A stretch of 64,000 nt of DNA, taken from Porticoccaceae bacterium (lineage in GTDB: Bacteria; Pseudomonadota; Gammaproteobacteria; Pseudomonadales; Porticoccaceae). Of this stretch, positions 56,868-64,000 are shown in pieces (position 1 is the stretch's first letter; each line of letters starts with the position of its first letter). A program made the translations under genes and the position numbers. The notes beneath the pieces are model-generated. The model was given only the letters and a program-made list of their open reading frames with translations. It made no database searches and was not told the origin of the DNA. The stretch spans positions 1 through 64,000 of the forward strand of contig JAPKEJ010000007.1 in NCBI GenBank assembly GCA_028822155.1, given 5' to 3'.

Positions 56868-57788
56868 ATGAAATACCTTAATATCACCCTAAAACATCTC
56901 AGAACGTTCGTTATTGTTGCCCGCTATGGCAGTTTTAACAAAGCGGCAGAGGAACTCTCTAGAACGCAGCCTGCAATCACCTTAGCCGTGAAGCAGTTGG
57001 AGAACTTCATCGGTTTGAGACTTCTGGACAGAACCACGCGAAGAGTCACTCCAACGGCAGAAGGAGAGAATTTTATTCCTATTGCAGAACGCTTAGTGCG
57101 GGACTTTGATACGGCCATATCAGACTTAAAAGCTACTGCAGAGAGGAGAGTTGGAAACATCAGCATGGCGATCGTTCCCTCGGTAGCAACAAACTTACTT
57201 CCACCGATTATCAAGACATTTTCTACCAATTTCCCGGGAATAAATTTACTTTTAAACGACGACACCTCTAGAGGCGTACAACAAAAGGTCGAACGTAACG
57301 AAGTAGACTTTGGTATTGGTAGTATCTGGCAACAAAATAAACTTCTGAACTTTCGGCCATTGTTCGCTGATAATTTGGAACTAGCCTGCCACCGTGATCA
57401 CTATTTGGCTGCTAGCACTGGCCCAATTCACTGGAATGAACTTGCTAACGAGACCTTCCTAGACACTGGCATCACTAAAACAATGCACTCCCGACAATCC
57501 TTGGGACCATCGAAGTTTGATTTTCCAAATATTACAACCTTAATAGCCATGCTTAAATCTAACCTAGGCGTAAGTATCCTGCCCTCTCTCGCCATTCCTA
57601 GAGAAACGGGTGAACTTGTATCTAGACTGTTAATGCCAGCCGAAAAACGCGACATATGCTTGATTACCCGCAACGAGTGGACCCTCTCGCCGGCCGCAGA
57701 GGCTATGATTGAAACAGTTATTGCCGAATTGCCCAGTCAAATAAGCCGTCTGGGACTATCTACGCCTAATGATGCGGACTCAGACTAA
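56868..57788 (+). CDS. LysR-family regulator, divergent from ALDH operon
   Basis: 306 residues from the ATG at 56868, with AAGG at 9-base spacing; an open frame begins at 56823 but its first 15 residues are not LysR-like. The HTH is LKHLRTFVIVARYGSFNKAAEELSRTQPAITLAVKQLE. It is divergent from the ALDH operon and convergent with the DpkA-like gene, so it probably controls one or both. Confidence 0.9.
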   Translation: MKYLNITLKHLRTFVIVARYGSFNKAAEELSRTQPAITLAVKQLENFIGLRLLDRTTRRVTPTAEGENFIPIAERLVRDFDTAISDLKATAERRVGNISMAIVPSVATNLLPPIIKTFSTNFPGINLLLNDDTSRGVQQKVERNEVDFGIGSIWQQNKLLNFRPLFADNLELACHRDHYLAASTGPIHWNELANETFLDTGITKTMHSRQSLGPSKFDFPNITTLIAMLKSNLGVSILPSLAIPRETGELVSRLLMPAEKRDICLITRNEWTLSPAAEAMIETVIAELPSQISRLGLSTPNDADSD

Positions 57789-57809
57789 CGGCCAATTTAT
57801 AGCACAGGC

Positions 57810-58829
57810 CTACTCTGTAGCCTGAGTGAATTCCAAGCACTTAGCGTGGACTGCTTCTTTAACCGAAATACCCTCAACTGCATGCCTCTCTCGATTGGCA
57901 TACCGTCGATTACCCGGTATATGAGCACCCTCCATTCCACCCAGTAGTTGCAAGAAGGATTCTGAATGTTTCAACCAATTATCAGCATCACCAAATCGAT
58001 TAGGATCAATGGCCAGCATAAACTCGCCACCGTTGGGTGGGCCGCCATCATTGTTATCATTTTTCTGAGCTTCAAAGCTAAAATCTTGGCCCGTTAAACC
58101 TGCGACCAAAAGCTCTATCATCATCGCAATGGTTGAACCTTTATGACCTCCAAATGGCAGTAAAGCACCTCCATTAATAATTTTATCAGCGTCAGTAGTT
58201 GGTACTCCATCGGCATCAACTCCGGTCCCTAGAGGGACAGGATGACCATCACGAGCAGCGATCATCACTTCACCACGGGCCATTGACGCTGAGGCCTGAT
58301 CAAAGACAAGTGGCACCTGCTCACCGCGAGGCCAGCCAAAGCACATTGGATTTGTACCAAATAGTGGCTCCTTAGCCCCAGCGGGAACTACTGCTGGCTT
58401 ATAAGTTGTAAAAGCCATCGCTGCCAACCCTGCTTCGGCAATGGGCTCTACTTCCACCCATAGCGCTGCAAAGTGATGCACATTAACCAGTGCCATGGCC
58501 GCTATACCGTTCTCTCGAGCCGCATCAATAAGCGTCTGTCGACCCATCTCTAGCGCTAGTGGCGCATAGCCATGATCGCCATCCACTTTAACCACTCCTG
58601 GTGATATTCGCGAGACTGTTGGTTGAGCATTGCCATTAACCTTGCCACTCCGTAGAGACGCGACATAACCTGGCATACGGAAAAGACCATGAGCAGCACA
58701 GCCATCAAGCTCGGCTGCAGAAATAGTTCTAGCCACAGCAGCTGCATTTTCTTTATTACAGCCGTTGGCTTCGAGTCCTTGCTCAACTATCACCTGTATT
58801 TCTTGTCGTGTCATTATCACGTCAGCCAT
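57810..58829 (-). CDS. Ldh-family oxidoreductase (DpkA/YlbC-like)
   Basis: 339 residues of the malate/L-lactate dehydrogenase-2 superfamily. AAELDGCAAHGLFRMPGYVASL near the N-terminus, HHFAALWVEVEPIAEAGL (NAD(P) site region), AKEPLFGTNPMCFGWPR and PFGGHKGSTIAMMIELL are features of Pip2C/Pyr2C reductases (DpkA), which reduce cyclic imino acids. CAGGAG precedes the ATG. Its position beside the KGSADH-like operon suggests a cyclic amino acid substrate (proline or lysine derivative), but this is inference. Confidence 0.85.
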   Translation of the reverse strand: MADVIMTRQEIQVIVEQGLEANGCNKENAAAVARTISAAELDGCAAHGLFRMPGYVASLRSGKVNGNAQPTVSRISPGVVKVDGDHGYAPLALEMGRQTLIDAARENGIAAMALVNVHHFAALWVEVEPIAEAGLAAMAFTTYKPAVVPAGAKEPLFGTNPMCFGWPRGEQVPLVFDQASASMARGEVMIAARDGHPVPLGTGVDADGVPTTDADKIINGGALLPFGGHKGSTIAMMIELLVAGLTGQDFSFEAQKNDNNDGGPPNGGEFMLAIDPNRFGDADNWLKHSESFLQLLGGMEGAHIPGNRRYANRERHAVEGISVKEAVHAKCLEFTQATE

Positions 58830-58869
58830 CTTACGTCTCCTGGTCTTGCCAATTCTTTAGGGTTGTTGA

Positions 58870-60879
58870 TTAAATGGGGTATCGATCTAACACTGGGCCT
58901 AGGGCCTCTTTAAGTGGATCTAAAAATTCGTCAAAATTCTTCCATTGCTCCACGCCATCTTGATAAATGGGCTGGCGTACCTGCTCTGAACTTGGTGTTC
59001 GCACTGAGCGCTCATTTTCATAGAAACTAATACAGCTCTCTTCAAAGTCAAGTCCACAGTAGTCGAGTATGCGTCTCACCTGAGTATCAAGATCAGCGAC
59101 AACGTCTTCATATTGAACGCGTAACACTTTGCCAGGTAACACCTTATCCCAGTGATCCATAAGATCAACATAGTCTTTGTAGTAGGTCCCAACCTCATCA
59201 AGGCCATAGGTAAACTCTTGGCCTTCAGCAAAAAGCTGTTTAAATCCACTGAAACAACATCCCATTGGATGTCTGCGAGCATCGATAATCTTAGCATTGG
59301 GAAGCATCAAATTTATCAATCCGATGTGCCTGAAATTATTTGGCATTTTATCGATGAAAAATGGCGCTGAGCCTCTATGGACCCGTGTTTCTTTGATAAA
59401 TGTCTCACCAAATTCTTCAAACTTTTCAGACTCTAAGGTTTTTAGCACCGCTGGGTAATGGTTTGTCGCACTCATTCGTTCGCCACGGCGTAATTTTTGA
59501 GCTAAAGAAAGCATATTAGGTAATTCCATGGTCCCATCAACTTGACTATGTGACGCTAGGATTTGCTCCAACAAGGTAGATCCTGACCTTGGCAGACCGA
59601 CGATAAAGATAGGATCTGGCGCGTCACATCCAGCACCGACGTTAACAGCAACAAAGCTCTCATCAAATACCTCAACTTGGGCATGGAACTCATCGGTTAA
59701 TTCTTTAGATTTGTAACGACTTTGAGCCTTTTTGAAGGCATTCCCTCGCTCATAGTGCTCAAAAGATTTTTCAAAAAGACCCTTGTCTTCATAGGCCTTA
59801 CCCAAGGCAAAGTTGAGATAAACACGACTCATGTGCGAGATACCAAGATTAATTTGTTGGACCTCCATCGTCGCTAACTCTTCGTCACTAAAGCTAAAAA
59901 GTTTTAGATTAGCTAATGAATAATATGCTTCTCCGTGGCCCGGATACTTTTTGATCGCACGGCGGTAAGAGTCAATTGCCTCATCAGTTTGCCCTCTCGT
60001 TTTTAATGCATGACCTCGAGATGTGAGGGTTACAGGGTCTTCAGGTATGATCGCTAAAACAGAATCGAAGGCTTCTAAGGCAGTGTCATAGTCGCCAGAC
60101 TGCATAGACTCAATAGCAAAAACCGATTGAAACTGTGGGTTTTTTGGATCTTTCTCCAGTAGAATTTTGGCCTGCATAAGGGCTTCTTCATGTTTTTGCC
60201 GTTTTCTAAGCACCTGAATATAGTCAATTCGCACCTGTGTACTTTCTGGTGAAAATTCGAGAGCACTCTCTAGTAAGAACTCTGCATCTTCTAGAACTCC
60301 CAGTCGATTTCCAATATCAGCCAACAGGCGCATACCTTCAATATGACGAGGTACTTTTTGCATAAACTCTTTACACAACTGCTCAGCTTTGACCAACTTG
60401 CCATGAGCAATGAGATCCATGACAACAACCAGTACTTTTGGTAGAGACTCTAGCGACGCCAACTGCTGTTTTAACGGTCCGGTAAACGAATCTCTGCCGG
60501 TAGCTGAAAGAATCTCGATTTGCGCTCTAAAGCTAGCGAACAGGGCCGGATTTATTTGTGTAGCCCGACTATAGGCGTTAAGTGCCGCGTCTGCTTTGTT
60601 CATTGCTCTAAAAACATGGCCCGTTTCTTGATGGCCGCGACTGTGGTCAGCGACTAGGCCCTTTAACCGATCAAGATTACTTAGAGCAGCCGAATATTTT
60701 TTCAAGTAGCGCTGGCATACTGCCAGCATGTATAGCCCTTCTTCGTGGTCTGGTTCTACTGCCACGACATCCAACAGCTGTTGTTCAGCCTTGGCAAAAC
60801 TACCAGACTGTAAAAGACCTTTAATCCCCTCCAGCAACTCATCACCGACACTGCCGCCTGGTACCAATTTATCGACCAA
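58870..60879 (-). CDS. TPR-domain sulfotransferase
   Basis: 669 residues from the TTG at 60879. The N-terminal 400 residues hold several TPR repeats (for example VTLTSRGHALKTRGQTDEAI). The C-terminal domain is a sulfotransferase with the PAPS loop PIFIVGLPRSGSTLLEQILASH and KMPNNFRHIGLINLMLPNAKIIDARRHPMG. The frame is open to ATG 60921, but that ATG lies inside the stem of the TonB-receptor terminator. TTG at 60879 has GGAG 7 bases upstream and is the better start. Proteins of this type are frequent neighbours of TonB receptors in marine gammaproteobacteria. Confidence 0.9.
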   Translation of the reverse strand: MVDKLVPGGSVGDELLEGIKGLLQSGSFAKAEQQLLDVVAVEPDHEEGLYMLAVCQRYLKKYSAALSNLDRLKGLVADHSRGHQETGHVFRAMNKADAALNAYSRATQINPALFASFRAQIEILSATGRDSFTGPLKQQLASLESLPKVLVVVMDLIAHGKLVKAEQLCKEFMQKVPRHIEGMRLLADIGNRLGVLEDAEFLLESALEFSPESTQVRIDYIQVLRKRQKHEEALMQAKILLEKDPKNPQFQSVFAIESMQSGDYDTALEAFDSVLAIIPEDPVTLTSRGHALKTRGQTDEAIDSYRRAIKKYPGHGEAYYSLANLKLFSFSDEELATMEVQQINLGISHMSRVYLNFALGKAYEDKGLFEKSFEHYERGNAFKKAQSRYKSKELTDEFHAQVEVFDESFVAVNVGAGCDAPDPIFIVGLPRSGSTLLEQILASHSQVDGTMELPNMLSLAQKLRRGERMSATNHYPAVLKTLESEKFEEFGETFIKETRVHRGSAPFFIDKMPNNFRHIGLINLMLPNAKIIDARRHPMGCCFSGFKQLFAEGQEFTYGLDEVGTYYKDYVDLMDHWDKVLPGKVLRVQYEDVVADLDTQVRRILDYCGLDFEESCISFYENERSVRTPSSEQVRQPIYQDGVEQWKNFDEFLDPLKEALGPVLDRYPI

Positions 60880-60893
60880 TTTATTTCTCCGTA

Positions 60894-60922
60894 TAAAAAT
60901 AATGCCCCTCGAAAGGGGCATT
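60894..60922 (-). terminator. Intrinsic terminator after the TonB receptor gene
   Basis: A perfect 9-bp stem (aatgcccct 60901-60909 with aggggcatt 60914-60922) and a 4-base loop are followed on the minus strand by ATTTTTAT. It lies between the TonB receptor stop and the sulfotransferase start. Confidence 0.9.
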
Positions 60923-60954
60923 ATGATCTAGCTTTTTAAACTACTTTACAATGT

Positions 60955-63510
60955 TTAGAAGTTATAGGTCATACGCACACCCATAGTACGGGGTCTTGCA
61001 TATGAAACACGCTCTCTATCATTAATGTAGTTACGCGCTAATTCAGCACGCTCATCGGTGAGGTTGTCAATAAATAGCTCTGCTCCCCAAGTATCAGTCG
61101 TTACACCCGCTGTCAGACCCAACATGGTCCAACCCGACATACGGTCACGGTTGATTCGGATGATATCACTATAAGCAGAAGCTGAGTGAGCAAGATGCGG
61201 CATAATATGAGCTGTCATACCAGAGTCGGTCTGCCACTCATAACGCGCTTGAATATTCGCTTGACGCTCAGGAGCGAAAGCCAAGGAATCACCAGCAACA
61301 ACATCTTTAGACGTCGTTAGCGTTTTAGTTATCTCAGTATCAAGAATTGACAAACCAGCGCTGATTGTTAAACCTTCAACACTCTCAGGTGCCCAAATTA
61401 AGTCAGCCTCTAGGCCAGTAACTTCGGCATCTGCGGCGTTATCAGAGAAGAACAAGTTAGCAATACTTGGATCAAAGATAGTTGTTTGTAGTCCATCAAT
61501 CTGAGCCATAAACACACTACCATTGAAACGCATCCGCCCGTCCATCATATCAGCTTTCCAACCGGCCTCGAAGTTCATCATGTCATCAGTGTCAAACGCA
61601 TAAGGAACTGTGTAGAGACCATCTTTACTAGTATAACCACCGGGGCGGTTTAAGAATCCAGCTCGGAAACCTTCAGAAACTGTTGCATAAAGCAGCATGT
61701 CTTCAGTTGGTGTGTAAGAGGCTGTGAACTTAAAGATAGTTCCATCGGCTGTGGATTTATCGATCCCCGAGGTAGGGTTTTCGCCACCGTAGAGAGTCGC
61801 AATGTTAGTACCAAACACCTGTGCATCTACACAAGCTGGGTTCGTGCTACCACAGAAGTTGTAGAACGAGCCTGCAGCACTACCATCAAAGTCAATCTCG
61901 ATATCATAGTAACGAGCCCCTACTGTCACAGAAAGTTGGTCGCTAATGTCATAGCTCAACTCGCCGAACACACCCATTTGTTCATCAGTCCGCTCAATAT
62001 CGTTACGGAATATCTCGCCTGGGGCATAAGGGTCATTGGATGACAGGTATCCGTCACTGTATGAGTAGTTAGGACTTGCGAAACCAGGACCAGAACCTGC
62101 TCCAGCCCAACCCTGAGCCTTAATGCTGCCAGGATAAGTGAAGCTAACGCGCTCTTGCAGAGTAGTCTCACTAAAGAAGGCACCAGCAGTCAGACGAGTA
62201 CGCTTGTCTTGATCTGTTGTTATACGAATCTCATGAGTCGACACTTCAGTTTCTGAGTGGCTAGGCGCTGACATATTTGGCTCATAACAGGTACCTGTTC
62301 CATCGCCATAAGTCACTGAGTAATCACATATGTAGTAAGGCAGATACTGTCCTACAAACATATAATCTGAATAGCCAATATTCTGATCAGCAGTTCGCTC
62401 AGTATAAGCACCGGTATAAACAACATCTAAACCAGCAACTCGGCCGGTTAGAGTCCAGCTTGTGTTATCAAACTCATCTTTCAATGAATCATCAATATAG
62501 CTTTGGATCTCAAGGTCACCTAGATTAGGGTCGGCGAAGAAAACACCGTCTGCTTCAAGCTCTTGAGTAGTGTGTGAAAGCAAAAGATCCCAATCATCGC
62601 TCAAGCTAATCAAAGCACTCAGTCGAGCACCGGTATATTTAGATTGGTTAAAATCTTCTTCTAAAAGAGCCGTATTATCCGCAGCAATAAAAGTAACACC
62701 TGGCATGTCAACATAGCCATTACCATCCGCATCAACTCCAGTACCTTGGAAACCCGTACGAGCGGCGCTAACAGGAACACCATTAGTACGCACAAATCCT
62801 TCCATACGGAAACGAGCACTTTCTTCTACCGTACGCGATCCATGAACGTTATCGATATAACCACCCTTGTCATCGCTATAAACAACACCACGCAAGGTTA
62901 CTTTGTCGCTAACGGGCAAGTTGTACATTGCCTCGAAGTTATTATTAGTGCCACCATTATTGATGGTTGAAAAACCCATCTTCAACTTACCATAAGCTTC
63001 AGAAGGATCAGGCTTGTTGGTAATTAAACGAACAGTACCAGCTTGAGAGCTTGAACCAAATAAAGTGCCCTGGGGTCCAGCTAGAACCTCAACACGACTT
63101 AAATCAGCTGCATAAACGTCAAGGTTACGGCCAGGCTGTGCCAATGGCTGCTCATCAAGATAAAAAGCAACGTTAGGCGCCAAACCTGCGACACCAGCAA
63201 TAGAAATAGCCGGAGTGGTAGATGCTACACCACGAATGTAAATTGTATTTTGACCTGGACCGCTACCACCAGCTGTTACGCCAGGTAGTTGGATAAGGTA
63301 ATCTTCAAAATTTGAAATACCCATTTGATCCAGTTTTTCTGAGGTTATAGCAGAAACGGCAATTGGAATATCCTGAGTACTTGCTGAAGTTTTTGTGGCA
63401 GTTACGATGACTTCTTCGATCTGAGCCGCCGCCAAACTTGCGCCAGTAGCTGCAAAACCTGCCGCGATAACTGAAACTACTGCTCGGTTTACTTTTGTCT
63501 TACGAAACAT
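60955..63510 (-). CDS. TonB-dependent outer-membrane receptor
   Basis: 851 residues with a signal peptide cleaved near AAA-QIEE. The TonB box EEVIVTATK is followed by a plug domain (SAITSEKLDQMGI, the PGVTAGGSG-type loop, RVEVLAGPQGTLFGSSSQAGTVRLIT). The rest is a 22-strand barrel ending in an aromatic C-terminus YNF. The plug lacks clear siderophore markers; the subgroup takes up varied substrates. GGGGAG precedes the ATG. It is paired with the TPR-sulfotransferase downstream. Confidence 0.95.
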   Translation of the reverse strand: MFRKTKVNRAVVSVIAAGFAATGASLAAAQIEEVIVTATKTSASTQDIPIAVSAITSEKLDQMGISNFEDYLIQLPGVTAGGSGPGQNTIYIRGVASTTPAISIAGVAGLAPNVAFYLDEQPLAQPGRNLDVYAADLSRVEVLAGPQGTLFGSSSQAGTVRLITNKPDPSEAYGKLKMGFSTINNGGTNNNFEAMYNLPVSDKVTLRGVVYSDDKGGYIDNVHGSRTVEESARFRMEGFVRTNGVPVSAARTGFQGTGVDADGNGYVDMPGVTFIAADNTALLEEDFNQSKYTGARLSALISLSDDWDLLLSHTTQELEADGVFFADPNLGDLEIQSYIDDSLKDEFDNTSWTLTGRVAGLDVVYTGAYTERTADQNIGYSDYMFVGQYLPYYICDYSVTYGDGTGTCYEPNMSAPSHSETEVSTHEIRITTDQDKRTRLTAGAFFSETTLQERVSFTYPGSIKAQGWAGAGSGPGFASPNYSYSDGYLSSNDPYAPGEIFRNDIERTDEQMGVFGELSYDISDQLSVTVGARYYDIEIDFDGSAAGSFYNFCGSTNPACVDAQVFGTNIATLYGGENPTSGIDKSTADGTIFKFTASYTPTEDMLLYATVSEGFRAGFLNRPGGYTSKDGLYTVPYAFDTDDMMNFEAGWKADMMDGRMRFNGSVFMAQIDGLQTTIFDPSIANLFFSDNAADAEVTGLEADLIWAPESVEGLTISAGLSILDTEITKTLTTSKDVVAGDSLAFAPERQANIQARYEWQTDSGMTAHIMPHLAHSASAYSDIIRINRDRMSGWTMLGLTAGVTTDTWGAELFIDNLTDERAELARNYINDRERVSYARPRTMGVRMTYNF

Positions 63511-63857
63511 ATGTTTCTCCCCTAATAAAATTAAAATTCAACGTCACATGTGATGCATAGCGCACAATGATCGTTAACCATATCACTAATACCACCAGTT
63601 TTATATTTTTTATGCCTAATCTGGCCTTCAAATTTACATCTACTACAGATAGATGGTGTCTTAGTCAGAGCCCTCATACAAATTAAAAAAGCAAATGCAT
63701 TAATAACTATTTATTATGAGTTGTTTATTGCACTTACTCTCAGGCTAATATATCTGTGAGAGACTGGCTGACTTGATATAGGAGTAGGGGCTTATTCAAG
63801 AAATGACAATCCATAAAAAAAAATTATAAAATAGCGCGCGGCGTAGGTTTTCTGTGA
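63511..63857. other. Intergenic region upstream of the TonB receptor
   Basis: 347 bp without a gene. A 10-bp palindrome tcacatgtga is at 63544-63553, and the region is AT-rich. It probably contains the TonB receptor promoter, but no box stands out. Confidence 0.4.
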
Positions 63858-64000
63858 CTAAGCGAGCTCAATTTTGTCTGTAGAGATTACAATTCTTTTA
63901 CTTTTATACAGGGTACCTAAGGCTTGCTTATATTTTTTCTTAGAAACCTTAAATGCACGATGAATAGCCTCAGGGTCACTTTTGTCCGTTAATGCAGATT
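63858..64000 (-). CDS. CvfB/YitL-like S1 RNA-binding protein, C-terminus
   Basis: The last 47 codons of a gene running off the right edge. DKSDPEAIHRAFKVSKKKYK, then QALGTLYKSKRIVI, is the winged-helix end of CvfB/YitL proteins, which bind RNA through S1 domains. The stop is TAG at 63858-63860. Confidence 0.75.
   Translation of the reverse strand, partial: SALTDKSDPEAIHRAFKVSKKKYKQALGTLYKSKRIVISTDKIELA

Overview
The window reads as chromosomal DNA of a marine gammaproteobacterium. Supporting signs are cmoA, cmoB, slyX, slyD, ttcA, a bolA-family gene, a Na+-pumping oxaloacetate decarboxylase, a PutP Na+/proline symporter, a TonB receptor beside a TPR-sulfotransferase, and genes for methylated osmolytes. 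Moderate GC and these gene types suggest the SAR92/OM60 (Cellvibrionales-like) part of that class. That placement is an inference; there is no rRNA here to test it.

Layout. 1-2518: a lipoprotein gene cut by the left edge, built from four tandem 489-bp (163-residue) repeats followed by a Pro-Val-Asp linker. 2739-6329: oadG-oadA-oadB plus a BolA-family gene. 6579-23220: housekeeping and accessory genes (argS, putP, doxX, ttcA, lipocalin, an HTH/membrane-protein pair with a 26-bp palindrome upstream, smr, slyD, tauE-like, acyl-CoA dehydrogenase/MaoC with a divergent AraC regulator, an M16 protease, cmoA). 23243-29019: cmoA and cmoB are separated by an ALDH, slyX, a lipoprotein hydrolase and a short, divergent BCCT-like protein. 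29037-37272: ald with a divergent Lrp regulator, tRNA-Arg(ACG) with a terminator, a serine-hydrolase lipoprotein, nitronate monooxygenase, a Baeyer-Villiger-type monooxygenase, a lytic transglycosylase and a nitroreductase.

37599-58829 looks like a catabolic island for methylated or onium osmolytes and related amino acids. Sarcosine oxidase soxBDAG is followed by a LysR regulator and a DksA/TraR-type zinc-finger gene. Next comes a DMSP-cleavage cluster: a two-domain CaiB-type CoA transferase matching DddD, divergent from an Fe-alcohol dehydrogenase (DddB-like), a methylmalonate-semialdehyde-type dehydrogenase (DddC-like), and IclR and LysR regulators. The third block is a minus-strand operon of an ALDH, a degenerate M19-dipeptidase-like protein, a 581-residue protein I do not recognise and a DUF3726-like protein. 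A LysR gene is divergent from it, and a DpkA-like reductase lies beyond. This third block is the best candidate for an undescribed pathway.

58870-63510: a TPR-sulfotransferase and a TonB-dependent receptor. The right edge cuts a CvfB-like S1 RNA-binding protein gene.
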